Below, piece by piece: positions 29,162-38,324 of a stretch of DNA of 64,000 bases; the first letter of the stretch is position 1, and every line of letters begins with the position of its first letter. The stretch spans positions 1-64,000 of the forward strand of contig JAMJQL010000092.1 of NCBI GenBank assembly GCA_023554245.1, in the 5' to 3' direction. The position numbers and the translations under genes were made by a program. Source of the DNA: Gemmatimonadota bacterium. Its GTDB lineage: Bacteria; Gemmatimonadota; Gemmatimonadetes; Palauibacterales; Palauibacteraceae. The notes under the pieces are model-generated. The model ran no database searches, was not told the origin of the DNA, and saw nothing but the letters and a program-made list of their open reading frames with translations.

Positions 29162-29452
29162 GTGGTCTGGGCCTTCGTAATCGTCCTCGTCCTGATGATT
29201 CCGATTCTCGCAATCGTGATCGACTCGCAGATCGGGCAAGCCCTCGCTGCCAGAATCTCGAGGTCGGTCCCGGGCAGCGAATCGGATGTGGCGAATCGGC
29301 TGGAAGCCCTCGAGGCTGATCTCCGCTACCTCACGGAATCGATGGAGAGCCTGCGGGAGGAATCGGAGTTCGTCCGGTCCCTGATAGAGGGTGGCGCATC
29401 GACTTCGCTGCCCCCCGTCGCACCGGAAACTTCCTCCGACGGCGATGCCTGA
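29162..29452 (+). CDS. Small membrane-anchored coiled-coil protein, function unknown
   Basis: A 96-residue product with one N-terminal transmembrane helix (AFVIVLVLMIPILAIVI, residues about 4-20), a short basic linker, a predicted coiled coil (NRLEALEADLRYLTESMESL, about 47-66) and an acidic, Ser/Pro-rich tail. The topology resembles PspB-like or phage-shock small membrane proteins, but no diagnostic motif is visible. The GTG start has GGAGAG about 5 bases upstream. The 109-base gap between it and bshC holds a small GC-rich inverted repeat (CCGCGG, loop, CCGCGG) and no other feature. Confidence 0.65.
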   Translation: MVWAFVIVLVLMIPILAIVIDSQIGQALAARISRSVPGSESDVANRLEALEADLRYLTESMESLREESEFVRSLIEGGASTSLPPVAPETSSDGDA

Positions 29453-29509
29453 CCGGCGGGTCGCCAGCCGACGCGCGGCCTGCGTGACGCGTCCTCACCA
29501 TCTCCGGCT

Positions 29510-31108
29510 GTGATCCGACCTGCGACGGGACCCGCCACCGCCGTCGGATCCGGGATTCTGGTCAGCCGGGTGACCGGGCTGCTGCGCGACATGGCTGTCG
29601 CGGCTTTCCTCGGCACGCGATTCGCCGCCGATGCCTATTGGGCGGCGATCAAGATCCCGAATATCATTCGCAACCTTCTCGGGGAGGGAACGCTCTCGGC
29701 GGCATTCGTTCCCGTCTACAGTGCGTTGCTCGCCGGGACCGAATCGGACTCCACCGCAGCTCGCCGCCTGTCGCGCTCGGTCCTCGGTGTCGTCGCGGTC
29801 ACGGCCCTGGCACTCTCGGCGCTCGGAGTGCTCCTCGCGCCCTGGATCACGGACCTGCTGATGGTCGGTTCGGATGAGCCGACCCGGGCTCTGACCACCA
29901 GGCTCGTGCGCATCCTGTTTCCCATGTCCGGCGTATTGATCATCGGCGCCTGGTTCCTGGGAGTTCTCAACAGCCACGGACGCTTCTTTCTGCCCTTCGT
30001 CGCGCCGGCGATATGGAACCTCACGCAGGTCTCCGGGCTTCTGCTCGCGGCCCGGCTCGGCTCGGACCGACTGGCTGAGGCCCTGGCCTGGTCGGCGCTC
30101 CTGGGCGCAGTGATTCAAGTGGCCGTGCAGGTTCCGCTGGCACGACGTCTTTCGGGCGTTGATGCTCCGGGTCTCGAGCTGTCCTTCGAGCCGGTCCGCC
30201 GTGTCGCCCGCAACACGATTCCGGTCGTTTCGAGTCAGGGAGTGCTCCAGATCTCCTCGCTTGTCGATATCATGCTCGCGTCGCTCGCCGGACCGGGTGC
30301 GATGGCAGCGCTCGGGTACTCTCAGCGACTCGCATACCTTCCGATCAGCCTGTTCGGCATCTCCGTCGCCGCCGCGGCACTTCCTTCGATGTCGCGCGAA
30401 TCGCATACGGAGGCGTTACGGGATCGTCTGACCTCTGGCTGGTTTCAGATTCTGTACTTCGTGCTGCCCGCCGCCGTCGTTCTCCTGCTGTTCGGAGATC
30501 TGGCCGTGGCCCTCGTGTATCAGCGTCGCGAATTCGGTGTGGACAGCACGGCGCTGGTCGCCGCCGTGCTCGCCGCGTACGCGCTGGGGCTGGTTGCAGC
30601 CAGCTCGATCAAGCTCTTCGCTGCGGGCTTTCACGCGATGCAGGACACTACGACGCCGATGCGAATCGCGGTGGTCTCGGTCACGGTCGCGGTGCTTGTC
30701 AGCGTGACACTGACCCTGGCATTCCGCAGGGCAGGATTGGGCTCCTATTCCGCGGTAGGAATCGCCCTGGGGAGCGCGGTGGGCTCGTGGACCAACCTTC
30801 TTCTACTCTGGGCCTTTCTGGGACGCAGAACCGGAGGGTTGTTCGAAGGCGAATCCATGCGCCGGGTGCTCCGTCTGGCCCTGGCTGCCGCGGCCGCCGC
30901 CGGGGTTGGTCTCTTCGTCCGCACGCTGCTCGAACCGCGCTTCGACAGCTCGGGCTTCGTCGGCCGGTTCATCCTGTTCTCAGCCGTCCTGACTGTCGGT
31001 GCCGTAGCCTACTTCGCGATCGCAGGCAGACCGCCTTCACGATCACGAGCCTCTGCAGAGTCGAACAAGGAGCTGGAGAGCGAGGAGGGCGCTGGTGGCA
31101 CTGCCTGA
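29510..31108 (+). CDS. murJ: Lipid II flippase MurJ
   Basis: MurJ flips the peptidoglycan precursor lipid II across the inner membrane. The 532-residue protein has about 14 transmembrane helices and the MOP-superfamily N-terminus SGILVSRVTGLLRDMAVAAFLGT. Conserved membrane segments include FRNLLGEGTLSAAFVPVYS-like IIRNLLGEGTLSAAFVPVYS, and RILFPMSGVLI. The C-terminus carries a basic/polar tail with an acidic end. The GTG start lies 57 bases after the small membrane gene, and the 3' end overlaps uvrC by 14 bases. Confidence 0.94.
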   Translation: MIRPATGPATAVGSGILVSRVTGLLRDMAVAAFLGTRFAADAYWAAIKIPNIIRNLLGEGTLSAAFVPVYSALLAGTESDSTAARRLSRSVLGVVAVTALALSALGVLLAPWITDLLMVGSDEPTRALTTRLVRILFPMSGVLIIGAWFLGVLNSHGRFFLPFVAPAIWNLTQVSGLLLAARLGSDRLAEALAWSALLGAVIQVAVQVPLARRLSGVDAPGLELSFEPVRRVARNTIPVVSSQGVLQISSLVDIMLASLAGPGAMAALGYSQRLAYLPISLFGISVAAAALPSMSRESHTEALRDRLTSGWFQILYFVLPAAVVLLLFGDLAVALVYQRREFGVDSTALVAAVLAAYALGLVAASSIKLFAAGFHAMQDTTTPMRIAVVSVTVAVLVSVTLTLAFRRAGLGSYSAVGIALGSAVGSWTNLLLLWAFLGRRTGGLFEGESMRRVLRLALAAAAAAGVGLFVRTLLEPRFDSSGFVGRFILFSAVLTVGAVAYFAIAGRPPSRSRASAESNKELESEEGAGGTA

Positions 31109-32984
31109 GAATCTTCGCTCATCGATCGCCGCGCTCCCCAGGGGACCGGGTGTTTACGTCTTCCGCGACGATCTCGGCGAGATTCTCTACGTCGGCAAAG
31201 CGAAATCACTTCGTGATCGAGTACGAAGCTACTTCCGCCGGGATGCCGCCGATTCTCTGAAACTGGCGCGCCTGGTTCCCCGCATCGCGTCCGTGGAGAG
31301 CTTTCTGACCGGCTCCGAGCCGGAGGCGCTGCTGCTGGAATCCAACCTGATCAAGGAGTACCGCCCGCGCTTCAACGTCCAGCTGCGTGACGACAAGAGC
31401 TTTCCCTACGTAAAAGTCACCGTCGCCGAGGATTACCCGCGCGTGCTGGTCACGCGCACGCTCGAGTCTGATGGTTCGAGATACTTCGGCCCCTTCACGG
31501 GTGTCGGCACCATGCGTCGGGCACTGCGGCTGATTTGCCGCCGCCACCGGGTTCGAACCTGCCACTACGAGTTGCTCGACCGGGCTCCCGACCGACCCTG
31601 TCTCGACTATCACATCGAACGTTGTCTCGCTCCCTGTGTCGGTCTCCAGAGTCGCGAGTCCTATCGAGCCGAGATCGATCAGGTGGTATCGATTCTCGCG
31701 GGGAACACGGGAGACTTGAAACGCGAACTTCGTGCTGAGATGAGGGAGGCGGCGAGTTCCCTCGAGTTCGAGCTCGCCGCGGAGCTGCGGGACGTGATCC
31801 GCGGACTCGAGATCCTCGAGCGCCGGCAGACGACGGTCGACTTCCGAGGAGGAGATCGTGATGTGCTCGGCATCGCCGTCGAGTCGGCCTCGGCCTGCAC
31901 GATTCTCCTTCGTGTTCGCGACGGACACCTGCTGGGTCGTGAGGTGCGATTCCTCGACAACGTGGATGAGCAAGACCTCGTAGCGGTGGTGGACGCGGCG
32001 CTCAAGGGGTTCCTGCTGCGCCGTGCGGACATACCGGCTCAGATCCTCGTGCCTGTCGATTTCCCCGACCGGCAGCTCCTCGAATCTCTCCTTTCGGAGC
32101 GGCGGAGAGGAACCGTACGGATTCTCAGGCCCGGGCGTGGAACCGGACGCCGACTGCTGGATCTCGCATCCCGGAATGCCGAACACCTCCTCGAAGAACG
32201 AGCCGACCCGGATTCGGCATTTGCAGCCGGCGAAGGGGAGATCAGTGCGTTCGGGGGTGATTCTCCCGCGGCTCGCGGGCTCGCCAGTGCGCTCGAACTG
32301 AGGACGCCCCCCCGCGATCTCGTCTGCTTCGACATCTCCACGCTTGGAGGACGCGAGTCGGTGGGAAGTGCCGTCTGGCTGCGGGACGGACGCCCGCACC
32401 GGGAGGAATACCGGCGATTCCGTGTCCGTGGGACGGCGGACGGCATAACCGACGACTACGCGATGATGCAGGAGGTCGTCGGTCGCTACTTCCAGCGCCG
32501 TGTCAGCGAAGGGCGCCCTCTGCCCGATCTCGTTCTCATCGATGGCGGTCGGGGACAGCTGGGAGCGGCCGTACAGGCGATGGAGGGCGCAGGCGCATCC
32601 GACCTTCCCGTCGTCGCGCTCGCAAAGCGCCGGGAAGAGCTGTACGTGCCCGGGCGAGACCAGCCGCTGGTGCTCGACGGATTCGACCCGGCTTTGCACT
32701 GGCTTCAACGGGTTCGGGACGAAGCGCATCGATTCGCCGTAGGATACAATCGGAAGCTGCGTCGAAAGCGAACTCTGAAGAGCGTTCTGGGCGATGTTCC
32801 AGGAGTGGGAGCCAAGCGGGAAGCGGATCTGTTGCGTCGGTTCGGGAGTCCGGCAGCCATTTCTCGTCTCGACCCAGGAGAACTCATGCAGGTACCCGGC
32901 ATAGGTCCGGCCACCGCACGGCGGATCCTCGACGCACTCTCGCCGCTTCCGGGAAAGGACATGGACCGTGGCAATCGAAGCTGA
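31095..32984 (+). CDS. uvrC: Excinuclease ABC subunit C
   Basis: UvrC makes the two incisions around a DNA lesion after UvrAB loading. The 629-residue protein has an N-terminal GIY-YIG nuclease (GVYVFRDDLGEILYVGKA), a Cys-containing linker, and a UVR motif (SSLEFELAAELRDVIRGLE). The RNase H-like nuclease has its acidic residues in CFDIS and LVLIDGG and its His in RDEAHRF. Tandem helix-hairpin-helix motifs (VPGVGAKREADLLRRFG and VPGIGPATARRILDAL) complete it. The DIS segment continues TLGG rather than the common HTQG, but the three metal ligands are retained. The 3' end overlaps thrC by 17 bases. Confidence 0.95.
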   Translation: MALPENLRSSIAALPRGPGVYVFRDDLGEILYVGKAKSLRDRVRSYFRRDAADSLKLARLVPRIASVESFLTGSEPEALLLESNLIKEYRPRFNVQLRDDKSFPYVKVTVAEDYPRVLVTRTLESDGSRYFGPFTGVGTMRRALRLICRRHRVRTCHYELLDRAPDRPCLDYHIERCLAPCVGLQSRESYRAEIDQVVSILAGNTGDLKRELRAEMREAASSLEFELAAELRDVIRGLEILERRQTTVDFRGGDRDVLGIAVESASACTILLRVRDGHLLGREVRFLDNVDEQDLVAVVDAALKGFLLRRADIPAQILVPVDFPDRQLLESLLSERRRGTVRILRPGRGTGRRLLDLASRNAEHLLEERADPDSAFAAGEGEISAFGGDSPAARGLASALELRTPPRDLVCFDISTLGGRESVGSAVWLRDGRPHREEYRRFRVRGTADGITDDYAMMQEVVGRYFQRRVSEGRPLPDLVLIDGGRGQLGAAVQAMEGAGASDLPVVALAKRREELYVPGRDQPLVLDGFDPALHWLQRVRDEAHRFAVGYNRKLRRKRTLKSVLGDVPGVGAKREADLLRRFGSPAAISRLDPGELMQVPGIGPATARRILDALSPLPGKDMDRGNRS

Positions 32985-34128
32985 CCCCGGGTTCAGGCTG
33001 GAATGCGGTGTCTGCGGGGCCTCTTCTGATGCAGCTCCGCTGGCTTCGCTCTGCACGATCTGCGGCGGTCCGCAGCTGGTCCGGTATCCCGAGGTAGCGG
33101 AGTTGGGACCCGACGTCGCAGCGAGATGGGCCGATCGTCCGCGAGGCATGTGGCGATTCAGAGAGATCCTCCCGTTACGGCAAGGAGAGGTACCGATCAG
33201 CCTCGGAGAGGGAGACACTCCACTTCTGCCTCTGCTCCGTTTGGGAGAGGACCTGGGCCTCCGACTCCTCATGAAAGACGAAGGCCGCAACCCCACGGGG
33301 AGTTTCAAGGATCGTGGCCTCGCAGCCGCATTGACGCGAGCCGTGCATGACGGGGCGCGCGAATTCGTGATTCCGAGCGCAGGCAACGCGGGTGCTGCGC
33401 TCGCGGCGTACGCGGCACGTGCCGGAGTCCCAGCGCGCATCTTCCTGCCCGAGGACACACCTCCCGGCGTCCAGGTCCGCTGCCGTGCCTTCGGCGCGGA
33501 GGTCACGGCTGTCGATGGACTGATCACGGATTGTGGAGCGCTGGCGGCAGAGGACGCGTCCCGTACCGGGGCGTTCGATTTATCCACGCTGCGCGAACCA
33601 TACCGGATCGAAGGAAAGAAGACGATGGCGCTCGAAATCCTCGAAGCGCTCGAGTGGCAACCTCCGGACGCGGTCGTCTATCCCACCGGTGGAGGAACCG
33701 GTCTGATCGGAACCTGGAAAGCTCTGGAGGAACTGGCCGCAATCGGACTGATCACGAACCCGGAGACGCGCCTTTATGCCGTCCAGGGGGAAGGGTGCGC
33801 ACCGATCGTCAGAGCGTGGCTGTCGGGTCAGCAGGTGGCAGAGCCCTGGCAGGACGCCCATACGGAGGCCTGGGGCCTGCGCGTGCCGCGCGCCCGGGGC
33901 GACCGCCTCATCCTGCGGGCCATCAGAGATACCGATGGTGGCGCGATCGCCGTGTCGGACGACCGGATGCAGCAGGAGACGTTGAGACTCCAGCGCACCG
34001 AGGGAATCAACGCCTGCATCGAAGGTGGCGCCGTTCTGGCCGCAGCTCGCGCGCTCAGGGCCGCGGGACAGATTCGTGAGGGCGAGACCGTAGTGCTGTT
34101 CAACACGGGAAACCTGCAGAACTATTGA
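32968..34128 (+). CDS. thrC: Threonine synthase
   Basis: ThrC converts O-phosphohomoserine to threonine with PLP. The 386-residue enzyme is of the shorter, plant/archaeal-like type. It starts with a zinc-ribbon-like segment (CGVCGASS then CTICGG), followed by the fold type II PLP domain with the Lys in NPTGSFKDRG, the phosphate loop VYPTGGGTGLIG and a C-terminal NTGNLQNY. The GTG start has AAGGA about 9 bases upstream. No homoserine kinase or dehydrogenase lies next to it, so its link to uvrC looks like simple operon packing. Confidence 0.92.
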   Translation: MAIEADPGFRLECGVCGASSDAAPLASLCTICGGPQLVRYPEVAELGPDVAARWADRPRGMWRFREILPLRQGEVPISLGEGDTPLLPLLRLGEDLGLRLLMKDEGRNPTGSFKDRGLAAALTRAVHDGAREFVIPSAGNAGAALAAYAARAGVPARIFLPEDTPPGVQVRCRAFGAEVTAVDGLITDCGALAAEDASRTGAFDLSTLREPYRIEGKKTMALEILEALEWQPPDAVVYPTGGGTGLIGTWKALEELAAIGLITNPETRLYAVQGEGCAPIVRAWLSGQQVAEPWQDAHTEAWGLRVPRARGDRLILRAIRDTDGGAIAVSDDRMQQETLRLQRTEGINACIEGGAVLAAARALRAAGQIREGETVVLFNTGNLQNY

Positions 34129-34261
34129 GCGTATCATCCTGAGGGTTGCACACACCCGAAGAAACGTGACAGGATAGGGGATCGTTTCGACCGCATCAGG
34201 ATCGGCCCGGGCGAGGCGAGTTTGGCGTGTATTTCGTAACTGAACAAGGACTTCCGTACCA

Positions 34262-35608
34262 ATGATGAGAAACTACTTCAAGTATGTCGGCGTGGCATTC
34301 TCACTCGCGCTTCTCGCGCCTCTGGCAGTGCCGACGGCCGCGGTGGCTCAGGAAGACTGCGTCGAGGGCGGCGATGCCCACACCAGGGGCGCCGAACTGG
34401 AGCTGACCTGGGCGAGCCGGAAGGACGACCCCCAGACGAAGCCGGAGCGCTACAATCGTGCGCTCGAGAAGCTGGCAGAGTCGTACGCAGACCCACCGGT
34501 CGAGCCGCGAACGCACCTGCTCGCGGCCAGATCGTATCTCGGTCTTCGCGACTACGTCGGGGCCGACTCTTCCCTGAACATGCTCGTGGAGTCTGCGCCG
34601 CAGTGCAGCGATCAGGCTCTCGAAATGCGCTTCAACGCCTGGGTACCGCTCTACAACAGCGGAATCGAGAAGCTTGCCGCCGGTGACGAGGACGGCGCCC
34701 TGGCTGCATTCGAGCAGGCGAACCAGATCTACACCGATTCCCGCTCGATGAACAACATCGCTTCCATCTACCAGAGCCGCGGTGAGACCAGCCGAGCCAT
34801 CGAGATGTACCAGGAGGCTCTGGAGTCCGGTGGGGAAGAAGAGATGGTGCGAGTCGCCAGCATCAATCTCGCGGAGCTCATGCGAGCCGAGGGACGCGAT
34901 GCCGAGGCGCTCCAGATCTACTCCGACTATTCGGCGAACCATCCGGAGGACATCCTCGGACGGCTGAACTACGCGATCGCCCTGCTCGACGCGGGATCCG
35001 ACGACGAGGCGCAAGCCATATTCACCAGCCTGCTCGACCGGGACGATCTGAACTTCCTCCAGTGGTCGCAGGTCGGGATCGGCCTCTACCGTGCGCAGAA
35101 CTTCGAGGAGGCGGCCCTGGCGTTCCACAAGGCGCATGAGTTGCAGCCCCTCAACAAGGAAACGCTGGAGAACCTGGCGAACTCCTATTACCAGGCAGAG
35201 CGCTTCGATGAGCTCGAGCCGCTCGCGGATACCCTGGTCATGCGGTATCCGTACGAGAAGGTCAACTACAACCTTCTGGCCAATGCCAGGACCGAGACCG
35301 GGGACGAAGACGGGGCGCTCGAAACCCTCGAAGCACGAGAGGGGATGACTTTCGAGTTTCTGCGCGCGCAGCTCGGTCCGGTGGCCGAGGGAACCTATTC
35401 CATCGACGGTACGGTAATGAACACGAGCGGGACCGGCGGCAGCGAGGTGACGATTCCGGTCCACTTCCTTTCGGAGGGCGGCCAGGTAGCCGTCACCGAG
35501 CCCCTGACCCTTACGCTGCCTGCGGCGGGCGAGGCCTCGGGATTCCAGATCCAGGTCCAGAGCGACACGCCGATCCTGGGCTTCCGATACGACAAGGCGG
35601 GTTCATAG
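34262..35608 (+). CDS. Exported tetratricopeptide-repeat protein, function unknown
   Basis: The 448-residue product starts with a signal peptide (MMRNYFKYVGVAF, hydrophobic core, VAAQ-type cleavage at AVAQE) and then carries TPR-like helical repeats over roughly residues 60-350. Examples are LAAFEQANQIYTDSRSMNNIASIYQSRG and ALAFHKAHELQPLNKETLENLANSYYQ. A strand-rich C-terminal domain (EGTYSIDGTVMNTSGT onward, about 370-448) resembles an immunoglobulin-like fold. It is set apart from its neighbours: 133 bases lie upstream and a strong hairpin lies downstream, so it is likely a single-gene unit. The upstream gap holds only a weak promoter candidate (TTGCAC at 34146-34151). No specific role can be assigned. 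Confidence 0.8.
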   Translation: MMRNYFKYVGVAFSLALLAPLAVPTAAVAQEDCVEGGDAHTRGAELELTWASRKDDPQTKPERYNRALEKLAESYADPPVEPRTHLLAARSYLGLRDYVGADSSLNMLVESAPQCSDQALEMRFNAWVPLYNSGIEKLAAGDEDGALAAFEQANQIYTDSRSMNNIASIYQSRGETSRAIEMYQEALESGGEEEMVRVASINLAELMRAEGRDAEALQIYSDYSANHPEDILGRLNYAIALLDAGSDDEAQAIFTSLLDRDDLNFLQWSQVGIGLYRAQNFEEAALAFHKAHELQPLNKETLENLANSYYQAERFDELEPLADTLVMRYPYEKVNYNLLANARTETGDEDGALETLEAREGMTFEFLRAQLGPVAEGTYSIDGTVMNTSGTGGSEVTIPVHFLSEGGQVAVTEPLTLTLPAAGEASGFQIQVQSDTPILGFRYDKAGS

Positions 35609-35631
35609 AGCCCGCGGGCCATTCATGGGGT

Positions 35632-35669
35632 GAGGGCGGCGACGATGACCGGGGTCAGTCGCCGCCCTC
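35632..35669 (+). terminator. Strong GC hairpin, probable terminator of the TPR gene
   Basis: A perfect 12-base stem, GAGGGCGGCGAC at 35632-35643 pairing with GTCGCCGCCCTC at 35658-35669, lies 24 bases after the TPR gene stop. The 14-base loop contains a further inner pairing (TGACC with GGTCA). The run after it (CTTCGCTTCG) is pyrimidine-rich but not a pure T tract, so it may act as a weak or factor-assisted terminator. Confidence 0.6.
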
Positions 35670-35696
35670 CTTCGCTTCGATTCCACTCGGTCTCTG

Positions 35697-36989
35697 ATGA
35701 TCCGCGTCGCCTCCGTCCGCGGAGGATCGATCGGAGCGGATCTTGCCATTCGGCCGGGGACTCAGCTCCTCCGAATCAACGACCGTGAGCTTCGGGACGC
35801 CCTGGACCTGGCGTTCTACGAAGCTGACGAGTCCGTGCAGCTCCTCACCCGGAGCCCCGACGGGGAAGAGACTCTTTACGAGATCGAAAAGCCGGCCGAC
35901 GAGTCGCTGGGGCTGCTGCCGGAGCCGGACAAGGTCCGCCGCTGCACCAACGCCTGTCCGTTCTGCTTCGTTAAGGGCAATCCGAAGATCGAGAAGCTGA
36001 GGGCGGGTCTCTACATCAAGGACGATGACTATCGACTGTCCTTCATGTTCGGTCATTACGTCACCCTCACCAACCTGCGAGACGAGGACTGGACCCGGAT
36101 CTTCGAGCAGCGGCTGACACCTCTCTACGTTTCGGTGCACGCGACCGACCCGCAGGTTCGGCTGGCGATGCTGCGCAATCCCCGATCCGCGCGGATCGCA
36201 GAGCACCTGGATCGGCTCGCCGAGGGCGGTATCCGGATTCACGCGCAAGTCGTACTCTGTCCGGATCTGAACGACGGTCCCGTGCTGCAGCGGACGATCG
36301 ATGACCTCTATTCCCGTGGCGACTCGATACTCTCGCTTTCCATCGTCCCGGTAGGGCTGACCGAGTACAATCAGGATCGAGGCGTCCGCCCCCTCACGAA
36401 ATCGGAGTGCATCCAGACGATCGAGCTGGTCGAACGTGCACGGGAAAGGGCGCGGCGGGAGCGAGATACGTCCTGGGCGTATGCGGCCGACGAGCTGTTT
36501 CTGCAGGCAGGGCGCGAGCTGCCCGGGGCCGAGTACTTCGACGACCTGGAGCTTGTGGCCAACGGCGTCGGAGCGGTCTCGGATCTCAGGGATCGGGTCA
36601 GCGCGGACCTGGACTCACTTCCGAACCTCGCGGGAACACGAATCGTGATGGTGACGGGAACGTCCATGGCACCACATCTCGACGCGATCGGCAGAGACGT
36701 TGCGGATGCCACCGGGGCCGTAGTCGAAATCGCCCGGACCGAGAATCGCCTGTTTGGACCGCTCGTTACCACAGCCGGTTTGCTGGGCGGCGAGGACCAC
36801 CTGCGAGCCCTCGGCCCGTATACCGACTTCGATGTCGCCATGATCTCGCGAACGGCGATCAACGACGATGAACTCTTCCTCGACGATGTTACGCTTGCTG
36901 ACCTGCGTGACGCTTTTCCGGGAATGGAGATATGGCCGTCGGAGCACGTAACGGACGTTCTACGAGACATGCCGGGCTTCCGACGGTAG
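35697..36989 (+). CDS. DUF512 iron-sulfur protein with PDZ-like N-terminus
   Basis: The 430-residue protein starts with a PDZ-like segment (IGADLAIRPGTQLLRINDREL). A cysteine cluster CTNACPFC (C-x3-C-x2-C) near residue 82 follows, with FVKGNP and a TIM-barrel-like region (LYVSVHATDPQVRLAML). The C-terminal half is the DUF512 domain, ending in a strand-rich part with FLDDVTL and AFPGMEIWPSE. The cysteine spacing matches a radical-SAM-type 4Fe-4S cluster. The family is regularly found beside der, as here (58-base overlap), which suggests a link to ribosome biogenesis. The substrate is not known. Confidence 0.85.
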   Translation: MIRVASVRGGSIGADLAIRPGTQLLRINDRELRDALDLAFYEADESVQLLTRSPDGEETLYEIEKPADESLGLLPEPDKVRRCTNACPFCFVKGNPKIEKLRAGLYIKDDDYRLSFMFGHYVTLTNLRDEDWTRIFEQRLTPLYVSVHATDPQVRLAMLRNPRSARIAEHLDRLAEGGIRIHAQVVLCPDLNDGPVLQRTIDDLYSRGDSILSLSIVPVGLTEYNQDRGVRPLTKSECIQTIELVERARERARRERDTSWAYAADELFLQAGRELPGAEYFDDLELVANGVGAVSDLRDRVSADLDSLPNLAGTRIVMVTGTSMAPHLDAIGRDVADATGAVVEIARTENRLFGPLVTTAGLLGGEDHLRALGPYTDFDVAMISRTAINDDELFLDDVTLADLRDAFPGMEIWPSEHVTDVLRDMPGFRR

Positions 36990-38299
36990 CGATCGTCGGG
37001 CGGCCGAACGTCGGCAAGTCCACGCTGTTCAACCGGATCGTCGGCGGACGCATTGCCATCGTTTCGGAGCAGGAGGGTGTGACGCGTGACCGCCAGTTCG
37101 CCGAGGCCGACTGGAATGGCCACCCGTTCCTGCTCGCCGATACGGGTGGAATTCTGGATGTGGCGGAGCGTCCGCTGGACCGCCAGGTCCGCGAGCAGGT
37201 CATGGCGGCGGTGGATCACGCCGATGTCGTGCTGTTCGTGGTCGACGGCAGATCGGGTCCCCATCCCGTAGACCATCACGTGGCAGATCTGCTTCGAAAG
37301 TCGGATCGGCCCGTCGTGCTCGCGGTCAACAAGCTCGACGATCTGGCTTCGTCGCTCGAGCACCACGAGTTCCACGCGCTGGGGATCGGGGATCCCGTAC
37401 CGCTGTCTGCACAGAGCGGCCGTGGAAGCGGTGACCTGCTCGATCGGATCGTGGAGGCGCTCCCGGAGCCGGCGGACGCGGAAGACGAAGAGGTCGACCT
37501 CAGGCTGGCCGTGATCGGAAAGCCCAACGTGGGGAAGTCCAGTTTCGTCAATTCGCTGCTGGGCGAGTCCCGGGTTCTGGTCCACGACGAGGCCGGCACT
37601 ACGCGGGACGCGATCGACACGTGGCTCGAATTCGACGGGAAACGAATCTGCCTCGTCGACACGGCCGGACTGCGACGTCGCTCCCGCGTGGATGACGAAA
37701 TCGAGTTCTACAGCCGGTTGCGGGCGACCGCGGCGATTCAGCGGGCCGACGTCTGCCTGCTGATCGCCGATGCGAGGACGGGCCTCACGAACCAGGACTT
37801 CCGGATCGGAGAAGATGCCTGGAAGGCGGGATGCGGACTTGTCCTGGTCGTCAACAAGTGGGACCTCATCGAGGACCGAGGGCCGGATGTGGTGGCGGCT
37901 TTCGAAAAGGAGCTTCGCGAGCGAGCCCCGTTCCTGCGTTTCGTTCCGATCATCACCATCTCGGCGTTGACGGGTAAGCGCGTCCGGAAGGTCCTCGAGC
38001 TCGCCCGGACGGTTCAGGAAGAACGGCAGAAGCGGATCCCGACCGCCGAGGTGAACCGGATTCTGGGCGCGTTGCTGGCGCGAAAGCAGCCCCCGCAGGG
38101 CCCACGTGGCGACGTACGAATCTACTACGCCAGTCAGGTTTCGACCGAGCCGCCCGAGTTCGTCCTGTTCGCGAATCGACCGCGCGACCTGCAGGAGAGC
38201 TACCTGCGCTTTCTCTCGAACGGCTTCCGACGGGCATGGAGCTTCGAGGGCTCTCCCCTGCGACTGCTGGCGCGCCAGCGACGGCCGGAAGACCGTTGA
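36932..38299 (+). CDS. der: GTPase Der (EngA)
   Basis: Der is a double GTPase needed for 50S subunit assembly. The 455-residue protein has two G domains: GRPNVGKS at residues 23-30 with DTGG and NKLDD, and a second with GKPNVGKS, DTAG and NKWD. A KH-like C-terminal domain follows (FVLFANRPRDLQESYLRFLSNGFRRAWSFEGSPLRL). The ATG at 36932 is the only reasonable in-frame start and lies 58 bases inside the DUF512 gene. Confidence 0.95.
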   Translation: MAVGARNGRSTRHAGLPTVAIVGRPNVGKSTLFNRIVGGRIAIVSEQEGVTRDRQFAEADWNGHPFLLADTGGILDVAERPLDRQVREQVMAAVDHADVVLFVVDGRSGPHPVDHHVADLLRKSDRPVVLAVNKLDDLASSLEHHEFHALGIGDPVPLSAQSGRGSGDLLDRIVEALPEPADAEDEEVDLRLAVIGKPNVGKSSFVNSLLGESRVLVHDEAGTTRDAIDTWLEFDGKRICLVDTAGLRRRSRVDDEIEFYSRLRATAAIQRADVCLLIADARTGLTNQDFRIGEDAWKAGCGLVLVVNKWDLIEDRGPDVVAAFEKELRERAPFLRFVPIITISALTGKRVRKVLELARTVQEERQKRIPTAEVNRILGALLARKQPPQGPRGDVRIYYASQVSTEPPEFVLFANRPRDLQESYLRFLSNGFRRAWSFEGSPLRLLARQRRPEDR

Positions 38300-38324
38300 T
38301 GACCAGTCGAGGGGCCCGAACCGG

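Noticed and set aside
31206-33587. Minus-strand open frame of 793 codons opposite uvrC and thrC
   Set aside because: Arg/Ser/Pro-rich antisense of two well-identified genes with all motifs on the plus strand.
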